From NCBI GenBank assembly GCA_022497155.1, contig MU385782.1, forward strand, positions 62,001 through 126,000: a stretch of DNA of 64,000 bases. The letters run 5' to 3'. The stretch is from Whalleya microplaca. Lineage: Eukaryota; Ascomycota; Sordariomycetes; Xylariales; Xylariaceae. A program made the translations under genes and the position numbers. Under the pieces are notes generated by a model. It was given only the letters and a program-made list of their open reading frames with translations, was not told where the DNA came from and ran no database searches. Of this stretch, positions 13,582 to 24,419 are shown piece by piece; position 1 is the stretch's first letter; every line of letters starts with the position of its first letter.

Positions 13582-13657
13582 AGTGACAGTTTATTGCGAG
13601 GCCAAACGACGAATATGTAAAGAGTGAGCTTATACTCTTTGCGGAACCTTCGGCTAG

Positions 13658-13665
13658 TTTAAATA
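13658..13665 (-). promoter_or_regulatory. TATA-like box of the P450 gene
   Basis: TATTTAAA on the minus strand, 77-84 nt upstream of the P450 start codon. Position and sequence fit a core promoter; no experimental support. Confidence 0.4.
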
Positions 13666-14154
13666 GCCATTGATTCGATAGACCTCATCCCTGCCGCTAT
13701 CCAATGCGTACGAATACGACTGACGTCGCACACAACGGTGCAGCAGACCATCGCAGTGTGACAGTGCGTGTCCCTTACATAAGCCACCGACTATTTAAGG
13801 GTATCAAAATATCAAGGTCGATAACCTGATAGGTATCTTGTGCTAATTTATATGGTTAGGTACTGGCTAGGCCATCCGCCATAACTCCTGGCTTGACTAG
13901 CTAAGACGATACATCATACGTCCCCAGTATCCTTCCTAAAAGACGTCTGCTGGTAGATTAAACATACAGTAGAGGGCTCTTCTTCACACTTCACATACAA
14001 AGAGAGCTGAGCAAATATCTTACTCACCATAGCTCGTTCAACTAACTACGTATAGGGGTCAATCAATGAGAGGTCCAATAGGATCAAGTGGATTATGCCC
14101 TTACTCCCCCACATGAATGGGGGCTTCTGTGCTTCTAACGCTTTTGCATTGTTG

Positions 14155-14203
14155 TAGCTACAGTTAGTAACAAAGCGAGTTAGGTTCGATTCCTGACAGC
14201 GCT
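14155..14203 (+). other. tRNA-like fragment (A-box and B-box remnants)
   Basis: TAGCTACAGTTAGTAAC (14155-14171) resembles a tRNA D-arm/A-box with one extra base. GGTTCGATTCC (14183-14193) is a perfect B-box. The T-arm TTAGG-loop-CCTGA pairs. The two boxes are too close to hold a full anticodon arm and no matching 5' acceptor strand is visible, so this is at most a tRNA relic or SINE-like fragment. Confidence 0.3.
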
Positions 14204-14928
14204 ATATGGTTATTCGCTTTGTTAGCTCATCTGTTGTGAGACCACGCCTGTCAGCTGTGTCGGCCCGGCCTTGCATGACTGCAATGTTGTTCGACTACCT
14301 ACAAGCTGTAAGCAACACCATCAACACCAACATCACCAACATTTACGTTACTAGTACTAATACTCTTCACCTTCGTCTTCTGCTAACCTGATATAAAGCT
14401 GTGTGACGATAATAGGGGTATTAGTTATAGTGCCTTAAGCTTATGGATCTCGGAGCAATTATTAAAAGGGATCTTCTAAGTTGTTAAGAATCCTTTAGAT
14501 CTCAGACCTTTACACAATTCTACTTAGTCAACTAGAGTGATCACGGCAGCACCTAAGTGATCATTGCACACACTGTCACTGTGATAAGCTGTGATTTATA
14601 GAAATTGTAGGGAAAACACCACAATTACTCAAATTCTAGGTGAAGGGTGGGAGTTCATGACTAGGTGTCATTCAGGTCGTTGAACATGTGCGTTCTGACT
14701 GTTTCGCCCAGCCTTCGAAGTACGACATCTTATTGCTGTTTATTAATGACTGCCTATGGGTCTTGTTTGTATATGACTCTATCTAGTTGGCCAAAAATAT
14801 CAGAAGGCCTATGTGTTACGGCAAACATGTTACCTATTAGTCCATTCAGGTATGAAGGCCATTACTGGACAGTAGCAAACCGAGTAGTGTTAGATATGTG
14901 ATTCAACTCATATCTCTAGTCTTTCGAG

Positions 14929-14935
14929 TATAAAA
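14929..14935 (+). promoter_or_regulatory. TATA box for the gene at 15061
   Basis: TATAAAA, 126 nt upstream of the chosen start codon, consistent with a short 5' leader. Confidence 0.5.
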
Positions 14936-15060
14936 TCCCAGGACCTCGCTCCTCATATTGACTATACGATCTCTCTTAGGAATACGTCTTGGGACACATC
15001 TTACTCTTGACTACCTACCTACCAACGCTAGATACAGCATCGATACAGATTCACTCCACC

Positions 15061-15558
15061 ATGTCGGATCTTAGGGAATTCGCGGATCGCATCAACAGAC
15101 TCAGGCCTTTCCTAAAGCCTGAGTTGTATAAAATTGCAGAGAAATTCGCGATAACATTCGACATCGCCTTCGTCGGCAAGGATTATATGCTTCCTCCTTA
15201 CGTCTACCAGAAGCTAAAAGAATGCATGGAGAGTTTTGTGGGACCCATTTCTGTTATGGTATGGGACTTGAAGCTGCCGAATGAAGTCCTGAACGAGATT
15301 ACTCAAGTTGTGGAAGCAGGGCTGAACACAGGGCTCAACACGGAGGATACCCAATCGAAACTCGAGCATTGGGATGGCGAGCTGAGTCTCTATTTTATAT
15401 GCAAGCATATCTTGTATCGGTCGCCTTCATGGGTATGCGAGCAGGGAGGAACTGTGCAAAGGACGTCCTCCGAATGGAAGCTCGAGGCATATTACCACGA
15501 GCAGATGTACGTGGATCCTACAGCGCCTGAACAACTAAGCCATCAGCAAACGACATAG
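15061..15558 (+). CDS. Hypothetical protein, 165 aa
   Basis: I do not recognise this protein. I chose the ATG at 15061 because its context (TCCACCATGTCGG) is near-ideal; the frame is open from 14989, but the extra residues look like untranslated leader. The protein is acidic and mostly helical, with no signal peptide, membrane segment or cysteine motif; residues near WDGELSLYFICKHILYRSP look like a compact folded segment. A TATA box 126 nt upstream and an AATAAA 79 nt downstream support expression. It is intronless. Species- or order-restricted distribution is likely but is inference. Confidence 0.6.
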   Translation: MSDLREFADRINRLRPFLKPELYKIAEKFAITFDIAFVGKDYMLPPYVYQKLKECMESFVGPISVMVWDLKLPNEVLNEITQVVEAGLNTGLNTEDTQSKLEHWDGELSLYFICKHILYRSPSWVCEQGGTVQRTSSEWKLEAYYHEQMYVDPTAPEQLSHQQTT

Positions 15559-15636
15559 GACATCTTTCGGGAAGATTACGAGGGGAGGGGGGAGTGGCTA
15601 ACGCATGTGTTGCCAAAAGCTATGCGTTGAGTCTAC

Positions 15637-15642
15637 AATAAA
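15637..15642 (+). terminator. Polyadenylation signal AATAAA for the small gene
   Basis: AATAAA lies 79 nt after the stop codon at 15558, a suitable distance for 3' end formation. Confidence 0.45.
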
Positions 15643-17763
15643 CTTACCTTTCTTATACACTATGCTCCTACGTGAAAAATGCCACAGAACACTGTACGTA
15701 TCCCTAAATCGGAAACATCCTTATTTATGGCGAGCTCTTTCTGTTTTTTTATAGCTATCTACGAAGCCTGATCGAGTCCTCTAATGAATCTTCTGCCCAT
15801 TAAAATGCGCCCTCACTGGCATGAGGTCAGGCTTGCTGTTAGTAGCGCCTGACTTCTTCTTATATTCCCTAACTTAGTGAATTCAAGAGACTAGAACCCA
15901 TATAATCATGCTGTTGAAGTTAGCTGTAAGACTTTGCTGCCCTTACTATTTCTCTTCTTTGATGTATATGTATATGTGTGAGAGAGAGAGAGTGTGTGTG
16001 TGAGTATGAGAGTGTCTACCTATTAAACTTATATCTTACCTAGAACTACTTTCATTACAAACACACCCCTCTTAGACTAGATAAGGAATTTGAGGCTCTG
16101 AGCTATCAGATACTAATTCAGCAGGTAGGTAGATACCTAGGTACAAGGCTACCACAGAAGGTTTATATACCATAATAATCCCCTGCCTTCCCAACCGAAC
16201 CTGCCTCCCTATACAGTAGCAGCACTGGTCAATGGGTTGATCTGTCGGCCAGATAAAACGTCCAAATGGGGTTTTTCGTAGTGTGCTGGGTTCAAGTCAC
16301 CGGTCGGGTTCTGACTCACCAACGCTGCAAGTGCTTGACATCCAGTAACCGAGCTTTTTTTGTCAAATTAAAATAGATAATATACTTTTTTTCCATTTTT
16401 TTCTCTACTTTTTGGGTTATCTTCTTGCTTCAAAGACCAGAGCTTGAGAGTCGACATGCATGCGATCGCCGTCGCCGGCAGCATGGATAGCCCGCTAGAT
16501 TGTACCTATTACAGTTTGTACCTACTATAGCAGCACTTGCCACGGGTTTTTACCTTGTTTATTTTGCTCGTTATGGTCAGTCGAACCCAACTCGAGCGTT
16601 CATGAGTCAATCTTAACGTCAACCACAGTACAGCGGTCGAACAACACGGGAGTGATGTTACAAGGAGGAACCATGGAAGTTTGTAAGGCCGCTATGTAAA
16701 AGGTGTAATGGTGATTTACTTGTGTTCCTTATGACTGGGCTCTGACTGGGCTCTCATATAGAGGAATGATACAACTCACTGTAGTGATAGACTTAAATTA
16801 TGTCGTAGCGGAAATAGGGCCCCGTAGTTCTCAAATCCATATACAAACAAATCATCATAGGCGAAGAGATTCCAGTGGGAGACTGCAAGGACAATATGGA
16901 ATGCCGTGCTACAGCATTGGCATGATAGACTTGTCAAAATCAGCTTATGATATGATAAAGTATCGAGAGGCCTAAGCCTTAGTCTTATTGAATTCATACA
17001 AGCTTGATCATTCAAACTATTGTCTGAATACTAGAGTACTCATTGATACCTCTCAAAGACGACACATAGTAACATAATCCGCCAAAATTTAATTAGGATA
17101 TCTCAATGCTGTCCCATTGGCAGCAGTATGCCTAGTATGCCGTCCCGCCATATATATCCCAGATACTCTCTACACGAAAACGCACCCCCTCCTTTTCCGT
17201 AACCCTGGATGCAAACAATCTGGTCCCTCTATATATGTATGTATAATCCCATGCGAGCCCGCCGAAGAACAACCGTGGGGGACGAAATACATAATCCTCA
17301 TATGCAGATGATGATGGCTTGCCAAAACGCCTCGCCGCCAAGAAAACCAAGGTCCCCCCCCCGTGCATGCATACATAATATCCGTACATAGAACTGATTC
17401 GGAGCCGTGAACTGCGTGCGTGTGTCCCTTCCTTGTACAGCGTCGCTCGACCTCGTAATTTGTGACTCGTGAGACACCACTCGTCTTTCCCCATCGTGGA
17501 AAGATGACATAGCACGGCGCTATAGGCCTAGAACGGGTCTTCGGTATGCGCTGTTCGATCCGCCTTCGCCCGAATGAACCGTAGATATCATACCGTCCGA
17601 GAACGTATACCATAACCCTGAACCATCCCCCCTTTCCTTTCCTTCCTTTCCGTCCCTACCCGTCCTCATGACTATGTCTTCATTCGGTAAGTCCGCCTTC
17701 CTCCCCATGTAAGAGACGGATTGGCAGACTCAAAAAATAAACCCTACCACCCCGCACACCCCC
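15643..17763. other. Intergenic region
   Basis: No gene seen. A short GA/GT-rich microsatellite lies at about 15975-16001. The final few hundred bases are probably the 3' untranslated region of the Sec2-domain gene on the minus strand. Frames open near 17130-17700 have no coding character. Confidence 0.5.
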
Positions 17764-18654
17764 TCACTTCTCCCCCAACAGCGCGCGCACCCTCTCAATC
17801 CGCCCCATCGCCCCCTCCAGCCTGTCCAGCCTCTCCCGCTTCTCGCCGTCGCGCCGCTCAAGCACCTCGACGCGCTCCTCGAGGCGCGCGCGCGCCCTGC
17901 GCTCCGCGGCCACCATCTCGTTGGCCTGCTCGAAGAGGGTCGCGCTCAGCTCCTCGACCTCCTTGCTGGTATCGTTTAACCTGCCCTCGGCGCGCGCGCG
18001 GGCCTCCTTCTCGCGCGACAGCGCTTCTAGCAGGTCGTCCGTGCTGGCGTGCGAGGTGCGGTTGCTGCCCGGGTTCGGGTTCGAGTTCGAGTTCGAGTTC
18101 GAGCTGGGCAGCGGGAGGGGAAGCTGTGGATGCGGGTGTGGATGTGGGGAGGAGGCGGATGATATGGACAGCGAGTTGCGCGCCGCGGACGCCAGATTCG
18201 GCGTCGACTTGCGCGGCGCGAGAAGCTGGCTGATGCGGGAGGCGGCGCCGGCGGGCAGGAAGCTCGACCGCGGGCTGCTGGCGGGGATGCTGTTCGTATT
18301 CGGGCTCTGCACGGAGTGCGAGTGCGAGTGCGAGTGCGCGTGCGTGGTACTCGTGGCGACAGAAGTAGTAGAGGCGGCGCGCAGACGCGACAGCTCGTCC
18401 TCGTAGTCCGCCCACCGGTCCACGGCCGCCGAGGCCTTCTGGTTCAGCAGGCGCACCTGCGCCTGCAGCTCGTCGATCTGCTTCTGCGCCTGCGCGAGCG
18501 CCGAGGAGGAGGAGTCCGAGGAGGAGGTGGAGGATGACGGGAGGGAGAGCCCGCAGTTCGGACAGCAGGCCGTGGTCATGGTCGTGGTCGTCGGGGTCGT
18601 GGGTCCGGTTGGTAGGTGGGCTGGTGGGAGCGTCATGGTCATGGTGGCCGACAT
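17764..18654 (-). CDS. sec2: Sec2-type Rab guanine nucleotide exchange factor domain protein
   Basis: A 296-residue intronless protein. The N-terminus has a CPNC pair followed by Ser-rich sequence. Heptad-rich coiled coil follows at about residues 50-92, then a low-complexity linker with His-Ser, His-Pro and Ser-Asn dipeptide runs. A second long coiled coil (about 200-292) contains the Sec2p signature EELSATLFEQANEMV. In yeast this coiled coil opens the Rab Sec4 for exocytic vesicle delivery to growth sites. Only the GEF coiled coil is clear; yeast Sec2 is much longer, so the C-terminal regulatory part is absent here. The dipeptide runs are encoded by imperfect hexanucleotide repeats near 18070-18150 and 18310-18345 and may vary in length. 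Role in polarised hyphal secretion is inferred from family. Confidence 0.78.
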   Translation of the reverse strand: MSATMTMTLPPAHLPTGPTTPTTTTMTTACCPNCGLSLPSSSTSSSDSSSSALAQAQKQIDELQAQVRLLNQKASAAVDRWADYEDELSRLRAASTTSVATSTTHAHSHSHSHSVQSPNTNSIPASSPRSSFLPAGAASRISQLLAPRKSTPNLASAARNSLSISSASSPHPHPHPQLPLPLPSSNSNSNSNPNPGSNRTSHASTDDLLEALSREKEARARAEGRLNDTSKEVEELSATLFEQANEMVAAERRARARLEERVEVLERRDGEKRERLDRLEGAMGRIERVRALLGEK

Positions 18655-20331
18655 GGCCTCTACCGGTACGTTCGGGTGCTGATGGTGTTGTATGTATGTA
18701 TATTCAGAATACCTCCGATATCAAGATTGTTGATGGTGTCAGCTCGGTATGTATTTCGTAAGCGTATGCGATGTCGGGTTCATAACAAGTCGCGGTCGTA
18801 CAAAATAAGATGAGTCTGTTCCGGATTGAATTCCAGTGCAGTGTGGTTTTTGCCGTCGATGATGTATGTATGTGTATGTGTATGTATTCCGTATATGTGG
18901 TTGAGTGTGGTTATTATTTACTTGGGAGATCGTCGCAGCCCAAAGTCGAAAATGGCTGGGGTGTCCAGCATTCCTTATGGAATTTTGTGATTCGTCAACG
19001 GCGAAATCTGTACCCTGAAATTCGACGTTTCGGGCGCGGCTATGCCGACCATGGCACTAAAAACTGGGGCTTACTGTGGCGGCGGGCCCCTCTACTGGTC
19101 TGAATTTAGCTCTTGACCTGCCGTAGCACAGTTCTTATTAGCGCTGCGCCCCGACGAATCCGTACAATTGGTGACGTCTCGTGGTACCAGCACGATACGT
19201 AGCTAGGTAGCTAGACTACATGTAGAATCTCGCAACTTGAACACGAAGTCTTGAGGTTTTTATTTTATTTTATTTTATTTTATTTTATTTTATTTTATTT
19301 TATTTTATTTTATTTTATTTTATTTTATTTTATTTTATTTTATTTTATTTTATCTTATATGCTAGTTCTCACTTCAAATTTTACAACTAGTGACAAAGTC
19401 GCCTGGATGAATATAAATTTCCTACGCTTGAATTTGTAGTCCCCGCACTGCTGTAGCATACATGTATAGATAGGTACCGGTGACGAATCATATCTGGTTG
19501 TGGCGTTGCGGAGGATCCATTGCCGTCTCGAGACACCCTGAAACAGAAACGGTCTTAGTTGGGGACCCGATGGTGACGTTTGCGCGATGATCCTCCACAC
19601 CGACAAGACCAGCAGCAAGATATATCTACTCTACTCTGTACACGTAGATCAGCACTCCCGAGTCTCCCGACAAGAACTTCAAACTATTAACAGATAGTAA
19701 TGCGGCTTTTATTGCCTCAGGCAAATTGGCGAGGCCAGACACATGCTCATGAGACTTTTATCAACTTGATTATCATCGTATTGTAATTTTGTCCATATAC
19801 GAGTCAGCAAGATCTCGTGTCACAGCTGTTCCCGTGATTCTTATGACATACCATCTCAACTAAATCGCAATATCTCTCACTCACAGATACACTGATAATT
19901 CCAGGGTCACTGTCAGGTAATAATCAATCGCATAAACGATTGACAGAGCATCTACTTCCCAGAGAAACAGAGCCAAAGGTAGCTGCATTCCTTGAGGCTA
20001 CTGTAGGGAATCCGTAAAAGCGCCCCTGACGCAGACCTTCATTTCGCATATTTTGCCTTCAAACCCGAGCTTGGGTCGACAAGCTATTGTTTGCTCGGAA
20101 GATGAGGGAAGATGCGCACCCTTCAAGACATGCAAAGTATGTCCAACCCAGTGCTCCCAATATTCTCTTGCAAGCATGACTATTTGCGTCGTCCTCTCAT
20201 TCTTGTGATTCAGCTCTCATCTGGCATCTTCGATGTGAACATCAGATCAATCAATGAGACCGGTTGAGGCAGGGATTTGGGCTGCTAGCCCGAGATGCCT
20301 CTTTGCCGTGAACTAACGAGACCACGAGTAT
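18655..20331. other. Intergenic region between the Sec2-domain gene and CSL4
   Basis: The left part is the promoter and leader of the Sec2-domain gene. The right part is the 3' flank of CSL4. A long TTTTA microsatellite lies between (19257-19352). No coding frame seen. Confidence 0.5.
19257..19352. repeat. Pentanucleotide microsatellite (TTTTA)n
   Basis: About 19 nearly perfect TTTTA units in a row, ending where a C interrupts the pattern (TATCTTAT). Purity suggests recent or ongoing slippage. Confidence 0.97.
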
Positions 20332-21120
20332 TCAAAACGGCTTGGCGACCTTCCGGCTTTCACTAAGGCCCGTCTCTGGGTCCTTATATTCCTTCCAACT
20401 GACAGGATACATGGTATTTCCAGCCTCGCTCGTGGCCATGATGACACCGAGTTCGTTGCTCGCAGTGGAGAGGTAGTAATTGGCCTGGTCACCCAGCGAT
20501 ATCTAAAACCCAGCAATATCAGCTCGCCGTTAAAACTTCATCCTCATTGCCCTAACCGTAAGATAAAATAGCAACAAAAAATAGCTACTCACCACCTGCG
20601 CCCTCACAATATCACCCGGCCGGAAGCTCTCGTATATCTTGACGCGGTCCTTCTCCGTGGCCCGCACGTCCTGCGAGCGGATGATGCCCTGCCACTCGGC
20701 CTCGAGCACGGTGTCGGCGACGACGAGGATGGCGACGGTGGCGTGGCGCGGCGTGATGCGCGTCACGCGGCACAGGACCACGTTGCCGACCTCGGGGAGC
20801 ACCTCGCGCTTCTCCGCGATCCCCGACCGCGACACGGAGATCGTGGGGAGTAGCTGTGGGCCGCCCTTGTCGTTGTTGCTTGGCGCTGACAGGGCTGCGA
20901 TCCGCGTCAGTCGCTTCGCGGGGCCCGCGGCCGCGGCGCCCGGGTTGGCGTTCTGGTTCTGCTGCTGCTGCTGCTGCTGCTTGCTCGAGGGCTGGGCGAT
21001 GCTGATGGTACCCAGTAACGACGCGTACAGGTTCGCTTCGTGGATGTGCGTGCCGGTGCCCGCGATGTACTTGTCGCGGGGGCCGAGCAGCTGGCCGGGG
21101 ACTGCGATTGCCTGGGCCAT
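20332..21120 (-). CDS. csl4: Exosome complex subunit CSL4
   Basis: A cap subunit of the RNA exosome, which trims and degrades RNA from the 3' end in nucleus and cytoplasm. Exons: 20593-21120 and 20332-20502, with a 90-nt intron (donor GTGAGT, acceptor TTTTAG); the product is 232 aa. The N-terminal domain starts with the conserved VPGQLLGP and a GTHIHE segment. An S1 RNA-binding fold follows, from [13 protein letters not shown] to RAQVISLGD, with the split codon-phase-0 junction inside it. The C-terminal segment has the fungal signature [15 protein letters not shown] polyglutamine run near residue 48 comes from a CAG-type repeat. The gene is head-to-head with ERG2, with 499 bp between start codons. 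Confidence 0.95.
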
Positions 21121-21619
21121 CGTGCGTAATCGGTCGAAGTTGGTCTTCGAGGGTTGAATTGCAGATATGTAGGTATTCGTTATAATCGGTTATGATAGCT
21201 TTTTTTTTTTTCTGCATATGATGATGTAACAGGTACCGGAACGGAGCTGTGGAAGCGAAGTTTCCCCGACAGCCCGATTAATTGGGTTAGGTTTGCAAGG
21301 GCCAACCTGATTGGCCCGTGTCAGATCAGCTTTCACCCAGGATGGTGCGATCCGGCAGGCTGGCGTCCCGGCCCCACATGCTGTACGAATACGACTAAGG
21401 GTGGTTGGACCCCTATCCAACAAGGTACATACTTACATAATCCCAAAAGAAAAAAAGTGTATATCGATCCATAGCTTCAACCGCCAATTTTTTTAAAGCA
21501 TCATTTCCTTTAAAGCGGGTTACCGCCTTGTCCTTTCCTTTTGGTCTCGATCACTCCTACCTTCTCCCTCTCTCACAGCTTCCCCCATCAACCAATTGGC
21601 CAATTGGATTGGATAAGTC
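21121..21619. promoter_or_regulatory. Shared divergent promoter of CSL4 and ERG2
   Basis: 499 bp separate the start codons of csl4 (-) and erg2 (+). The region contains a T-run near 21200 (A-rich on the csl4 strand) and pyrimidine-rich leader on the erg2 side (TCCCTTTCTCACAG-like). No specific sterol-regulatory element was recognised with confidence. Confidence 0.55.
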
Positions 21620-22418
21620 ATGGCGCCGCCCAATTCCTCATCATCGACGCAGACGGGCGGTATCCCGCGGTTGCTCGCCTTCCTCGCGGTGCTGGTCGGT
21701 GTGTTTACGCCGATCGTCTACCTGCTGGAGCGCAACCTCGAGAGCTTCTACGTCTTCGAGACCGACCACCTGCACGACCTGTCCAAGCGCGGCATCGAGG
21801 CCCACGGCAACGACACCCGCGCCGTCGTCCAGTACATCGTCGACGAGCTGCACGAGAAGCACCCCAAGCACATCAGCCTCGAGCAGGAGTGGGTGTTCAA
21901 CAACGCCGGCGGCGCCATGGGCGGCATGTACATCATCCACGCCAGTGAGTGCTCCCTTCCTTACTCTCCCTTACACAGCTAGCTAGCCACTCTCAAGACT
22001 CCCAATTGGTCGTACCGCGCTATTCATGAAGCACGTACACTGACGCACTCCAGGCGTAACGGAGTACCTGATCATCTTCGGCACCGCCGTCGGCACGGAG
22101 GGCCACTCGGGGCGGCACACGGCAGACGACTACTTCCACATCCTGACGGGCGAGCAGTGGGCGTACGTCCCCGGCGAGTACGAGCCCGAGGTCTACCCGC
22201 AGGGCGCCGTGCACCACCTGCGCCGCGGCGACGTCAAGCAGTACCGCATGCCGGGGCGCTGCTTCGCGCTCGAGTACGCGCGCGGGTGGATCCCGCCCAT
22301 GCTGTTCTTCGGCTTCGCCGACGGCCTGTCGAGCACCCTCGACTTCCCCACCCTGTGGCGCACTACCGTGGTTACGGGGAGGCTGATGATTGGGAATTTG
22401 TTCGCGGGGAAGTTCTAG
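21620..22418 (+). CDS. erg2: C-8 sterol isomerase ERG2
   Basis: An ER-membrane enzyme that moves the sterol ring double bond from C8 to C7 in ergosterol synthesis and is the target of morpholine fungicides; it belongs to the ERG2/sigma-1 receptor family. Exons: 21620-21944 and 22054-22418 (229 aa). The intron is 109 nt with donor GTGAGT and acceptor TCCAG. One membrane segment lies at about residues 17-37. Conserved segments are [18 protein letters not shown], the [18 protein letters not shown] stretch with the acidic and His residues of the active pocket, and the C-terminal [18 protein letters not shown]. Length matches the family. Exon 2 is strongly G+C biased at third positions. Confidence 0.97.
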
Positions 22419-22701
22419 ATGTGTATGTACATCGACTGGGGATGGACTTCTGGCTACGGCGTAGATGTCGTTGCTTCTGGATCCGCCTCCCGCCGCCTAC
22501 GAGCTTATCCCGGCCCGATTGTGTTATTTAACATGTATTTAGACAGGCCATGTACTCGCGTATTTATAGCCCATGTCGTAATGATAATATATCCAACGTG
22601 TATACAACCCGGTATTTGAGCCGCTCCCCCAGAAATAGTCTTAAGGCAACAAACCCCTGTCCTGGAATTCTCATTGCATCTGCAATGGCTAGAAAGACAT
22701 A

Positions 22702-22707
22702 AATAAA
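22702..22707 (+). terminator. Candidate polyadenylation signal for ERG2
   Basis: AATAAA lies 284 nt after the erg2 stop codon, implying a 3' untranslated region of about 300 nt. Confidence 0.35.
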
Positions 22708-24078
22708 CATGATGTATATAAGTCAAGACCTTCAAAGTGACTAGTAAAAGCCCATGACAAGGTATTCATTGATAATCCAGATTAAAGGATGCTCTACATA
22801 TACCATATAGCTTGTGAACGGTTTTACAAGATAATGTCTTCGAGATTGTTGAGTTTCTCAGGGTGGTCAGCTATAGAGTCCTCGAGGTCGTCTATTCAAC
22901 GCCCCTGTTACTCACGTATTGACGAATGAATGCTCCCCTAGTTGAGATTATAATAAATGGTTTCTTCCAATGATCAAGAAAGTTGAGGCTTTCTAAGAGA
23001 GAAGCGCTATTTCAATAGTAGCTTATCCCGATAGTATACAAACTTACCTCCCATATTACCTATAAATTCTCACCGCCTGCCTAACAAAGTAACCAGAGAC
23101 AATTGAAATCCAACTACGATTGGCCCTCCTTTGTCAAATAAGCCCCCTGCGCAGGATATAGTCACGATTACGCTGCATTTTTTCAGGAATCACTCAATTA
23201 TCTAACTAGGTAGCTATATGCAGCTTCGTTGGTAAGTCCAATGGCCTCTGCAACCTCTTGTAATGCTCCTTTCTTTAGCATCTCTTGGATTTCACGAAAC
23301 GCTCGGTCTCCCTAAACCTATAGCTGCTTCTAACTAGCAGCTGGCCTCCAGACCTTGTCGAAGATCTGCTGATACCTGAGGGCACCGTGGTTTGGTGTAT
23401 ACGTGGCTGCCGAGGCTCAACGGCCTCTGCCTGCTTCTGCCTGTGCCTCTATGCTCACGAATATCTCTAATAACGTTGCCTTGACCCCTGAATCCTCGTG
23501 GAAGAACGCCTCGTGAGCCGCTGCGGCCGCATTCTCCTTGTGAGCCTCCGAGAGCTCTGCCTCCTCGATGTTCGAGATGCCCCACGGGCTCAACCTCCCT
23601 TCATTGGAAGAGTATGGGATCGGCATGATCGCTGCAAGTGCTTAGGTGTTGTGAAAGGTGTGATATTCCATTGCTACTAACCAAGCAGGAAAGGTGTGGC
23701 AAAATACCTCACCAGGCAGGCAGCGAAGTACTGATGTTCCGCCCACGCTTGTTCGGAGGGTATTACATTACTACTATTGAAATAAGCTACTATTGACGGG
23801 GCGACTGATTGGTAAAATGTGTCTGGACAGGCCAGACAATCTGAAGGTGCTCGGAACTATATATTCAATAGACAAGGAGACTTTGGTCGTTCGAATCGAC
23901 TTGACTTGATGGGCAGCTAGGGTGACCACAGAGCGGACGACATTCATTGTACCGTTTGGTGATTTGTCGTCAGCATGTCCTTGGCTCTATACGGCACTGG
24001 GAGTTTCGTTCACCTCCATCTGCCAGGGACCAAGCCGTAATAAGCCCTTCATTACATATAACCAGATGAAGATAGCAT
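22708..24078. other. Intergenic region with a possible coding remnant
   Basis: Mostly AT-rich. On the minus strand, 23417-23626 gives a 69-residue frame (MPIPYSSNEGRL..., Ala/Glu-rich and helical) of higher GC than its surroundings. A second helical segment in another frame (about 23215-23300, LKKGALQEVAEAIGL) resembles a helix-turn-helix. Together they could be a decayed transposase-like or regulatory gene, but no family is recognisable. Confidence 0.3.
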
Positions 24079-24360
24079 TGCGCAGGGTTGTGCGTTGTCG
24101 CTTATGCTGAACGACGAACACTCCCATACATGTTCGTCCATTCCAAGGCAGACAGGGGCCGGGGGGGGGGGGGGGGGCGCGCGGGGGGGGGGGGGGGGGG
24201 CGGGGGGGGGGAGGGGGGCNNNNNNNNNNATTGCTTTGGGCCGGGTTGTGCGTTGTGGGTTTTGTTTAACGACGAACACTCCCAAACATGTTCGTCCATT
24301 CCAAGGCCCACAACCCCCTTCCCCCCCCCCCCCCCCCCCTTTTTTTTTAATTAAAAAGAA
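24079..24360. other. Assembly gap flanked by poly-G/poly-C and a duplicated sequence
   Basis: Ten N lie at 24220-24229. They are preceded by almost pure G at 24161-24219 and followed by a long C run and T run near 24313-24347. The sequence before the G run (24079-24160) is nearly repeated after the gap (24230-24312): both contain the shared ACGACGAACACTCCC and ATGTTCGTCCATTCCAAGG. This looks like a scaffolding artefact in which low-quality read ends were used on both sides of the join. Bases here should not be trusted. Confidence 0.85.
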
Positions 24361-24419
24361 AGGCCTCCGAAGTATCCATGCCCCTGGATAACTTCACCAC
24401 CAAATAAATAATCTCGACT

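Larger units (their letters stand above)
13582..15060. other. Intergenic region between the P450 and a small gene
   Basis: A divergent upstream region shared by the P450 (-) and the small gene at 15061 (+). I see no coding frame. It contains a tRNA-like fragment near 14155-14193 and a TATA box at 14929-14935, both listed separately. Confidence 0.5.

Noticed and set aside
12004..15558. Possible biosynthetic gene cluster around the P450
   Set aside because: No PKS, NRPS, terpene synthase, transporter or tailoring partner lies next to it; the only neighbour is a small unrecognised gene.
16281..16320. GGTTCAAGTC sequence resembling a tRNA B-box
   Set aside because: The flanking bases do not form a T-stem and no A-box lies upstream.
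17130..17613. Minus-strand open frames of 127 and 147 codons downstream of the Sec2-domain gene
   Set aside because: Overlapping frames of similar length with Cys/Arg/His-rich composition and no motif; more likely open by chance in the 3' flank.
18316..18537. Plus-strand Arg/Gly-rich frames opposite the Sec2-domain gene
   Set aside because: Complement of simple-repeat and GC-rich codons of the real minus-strand gene.
20612..21217. 201-codon minus-strand frame overlapping CSL4 exon 1
   Set aside because: Arg/His/Pro-rich shadow of the GC-rich csl4 exon; the csl4 frame has clear family motifs.
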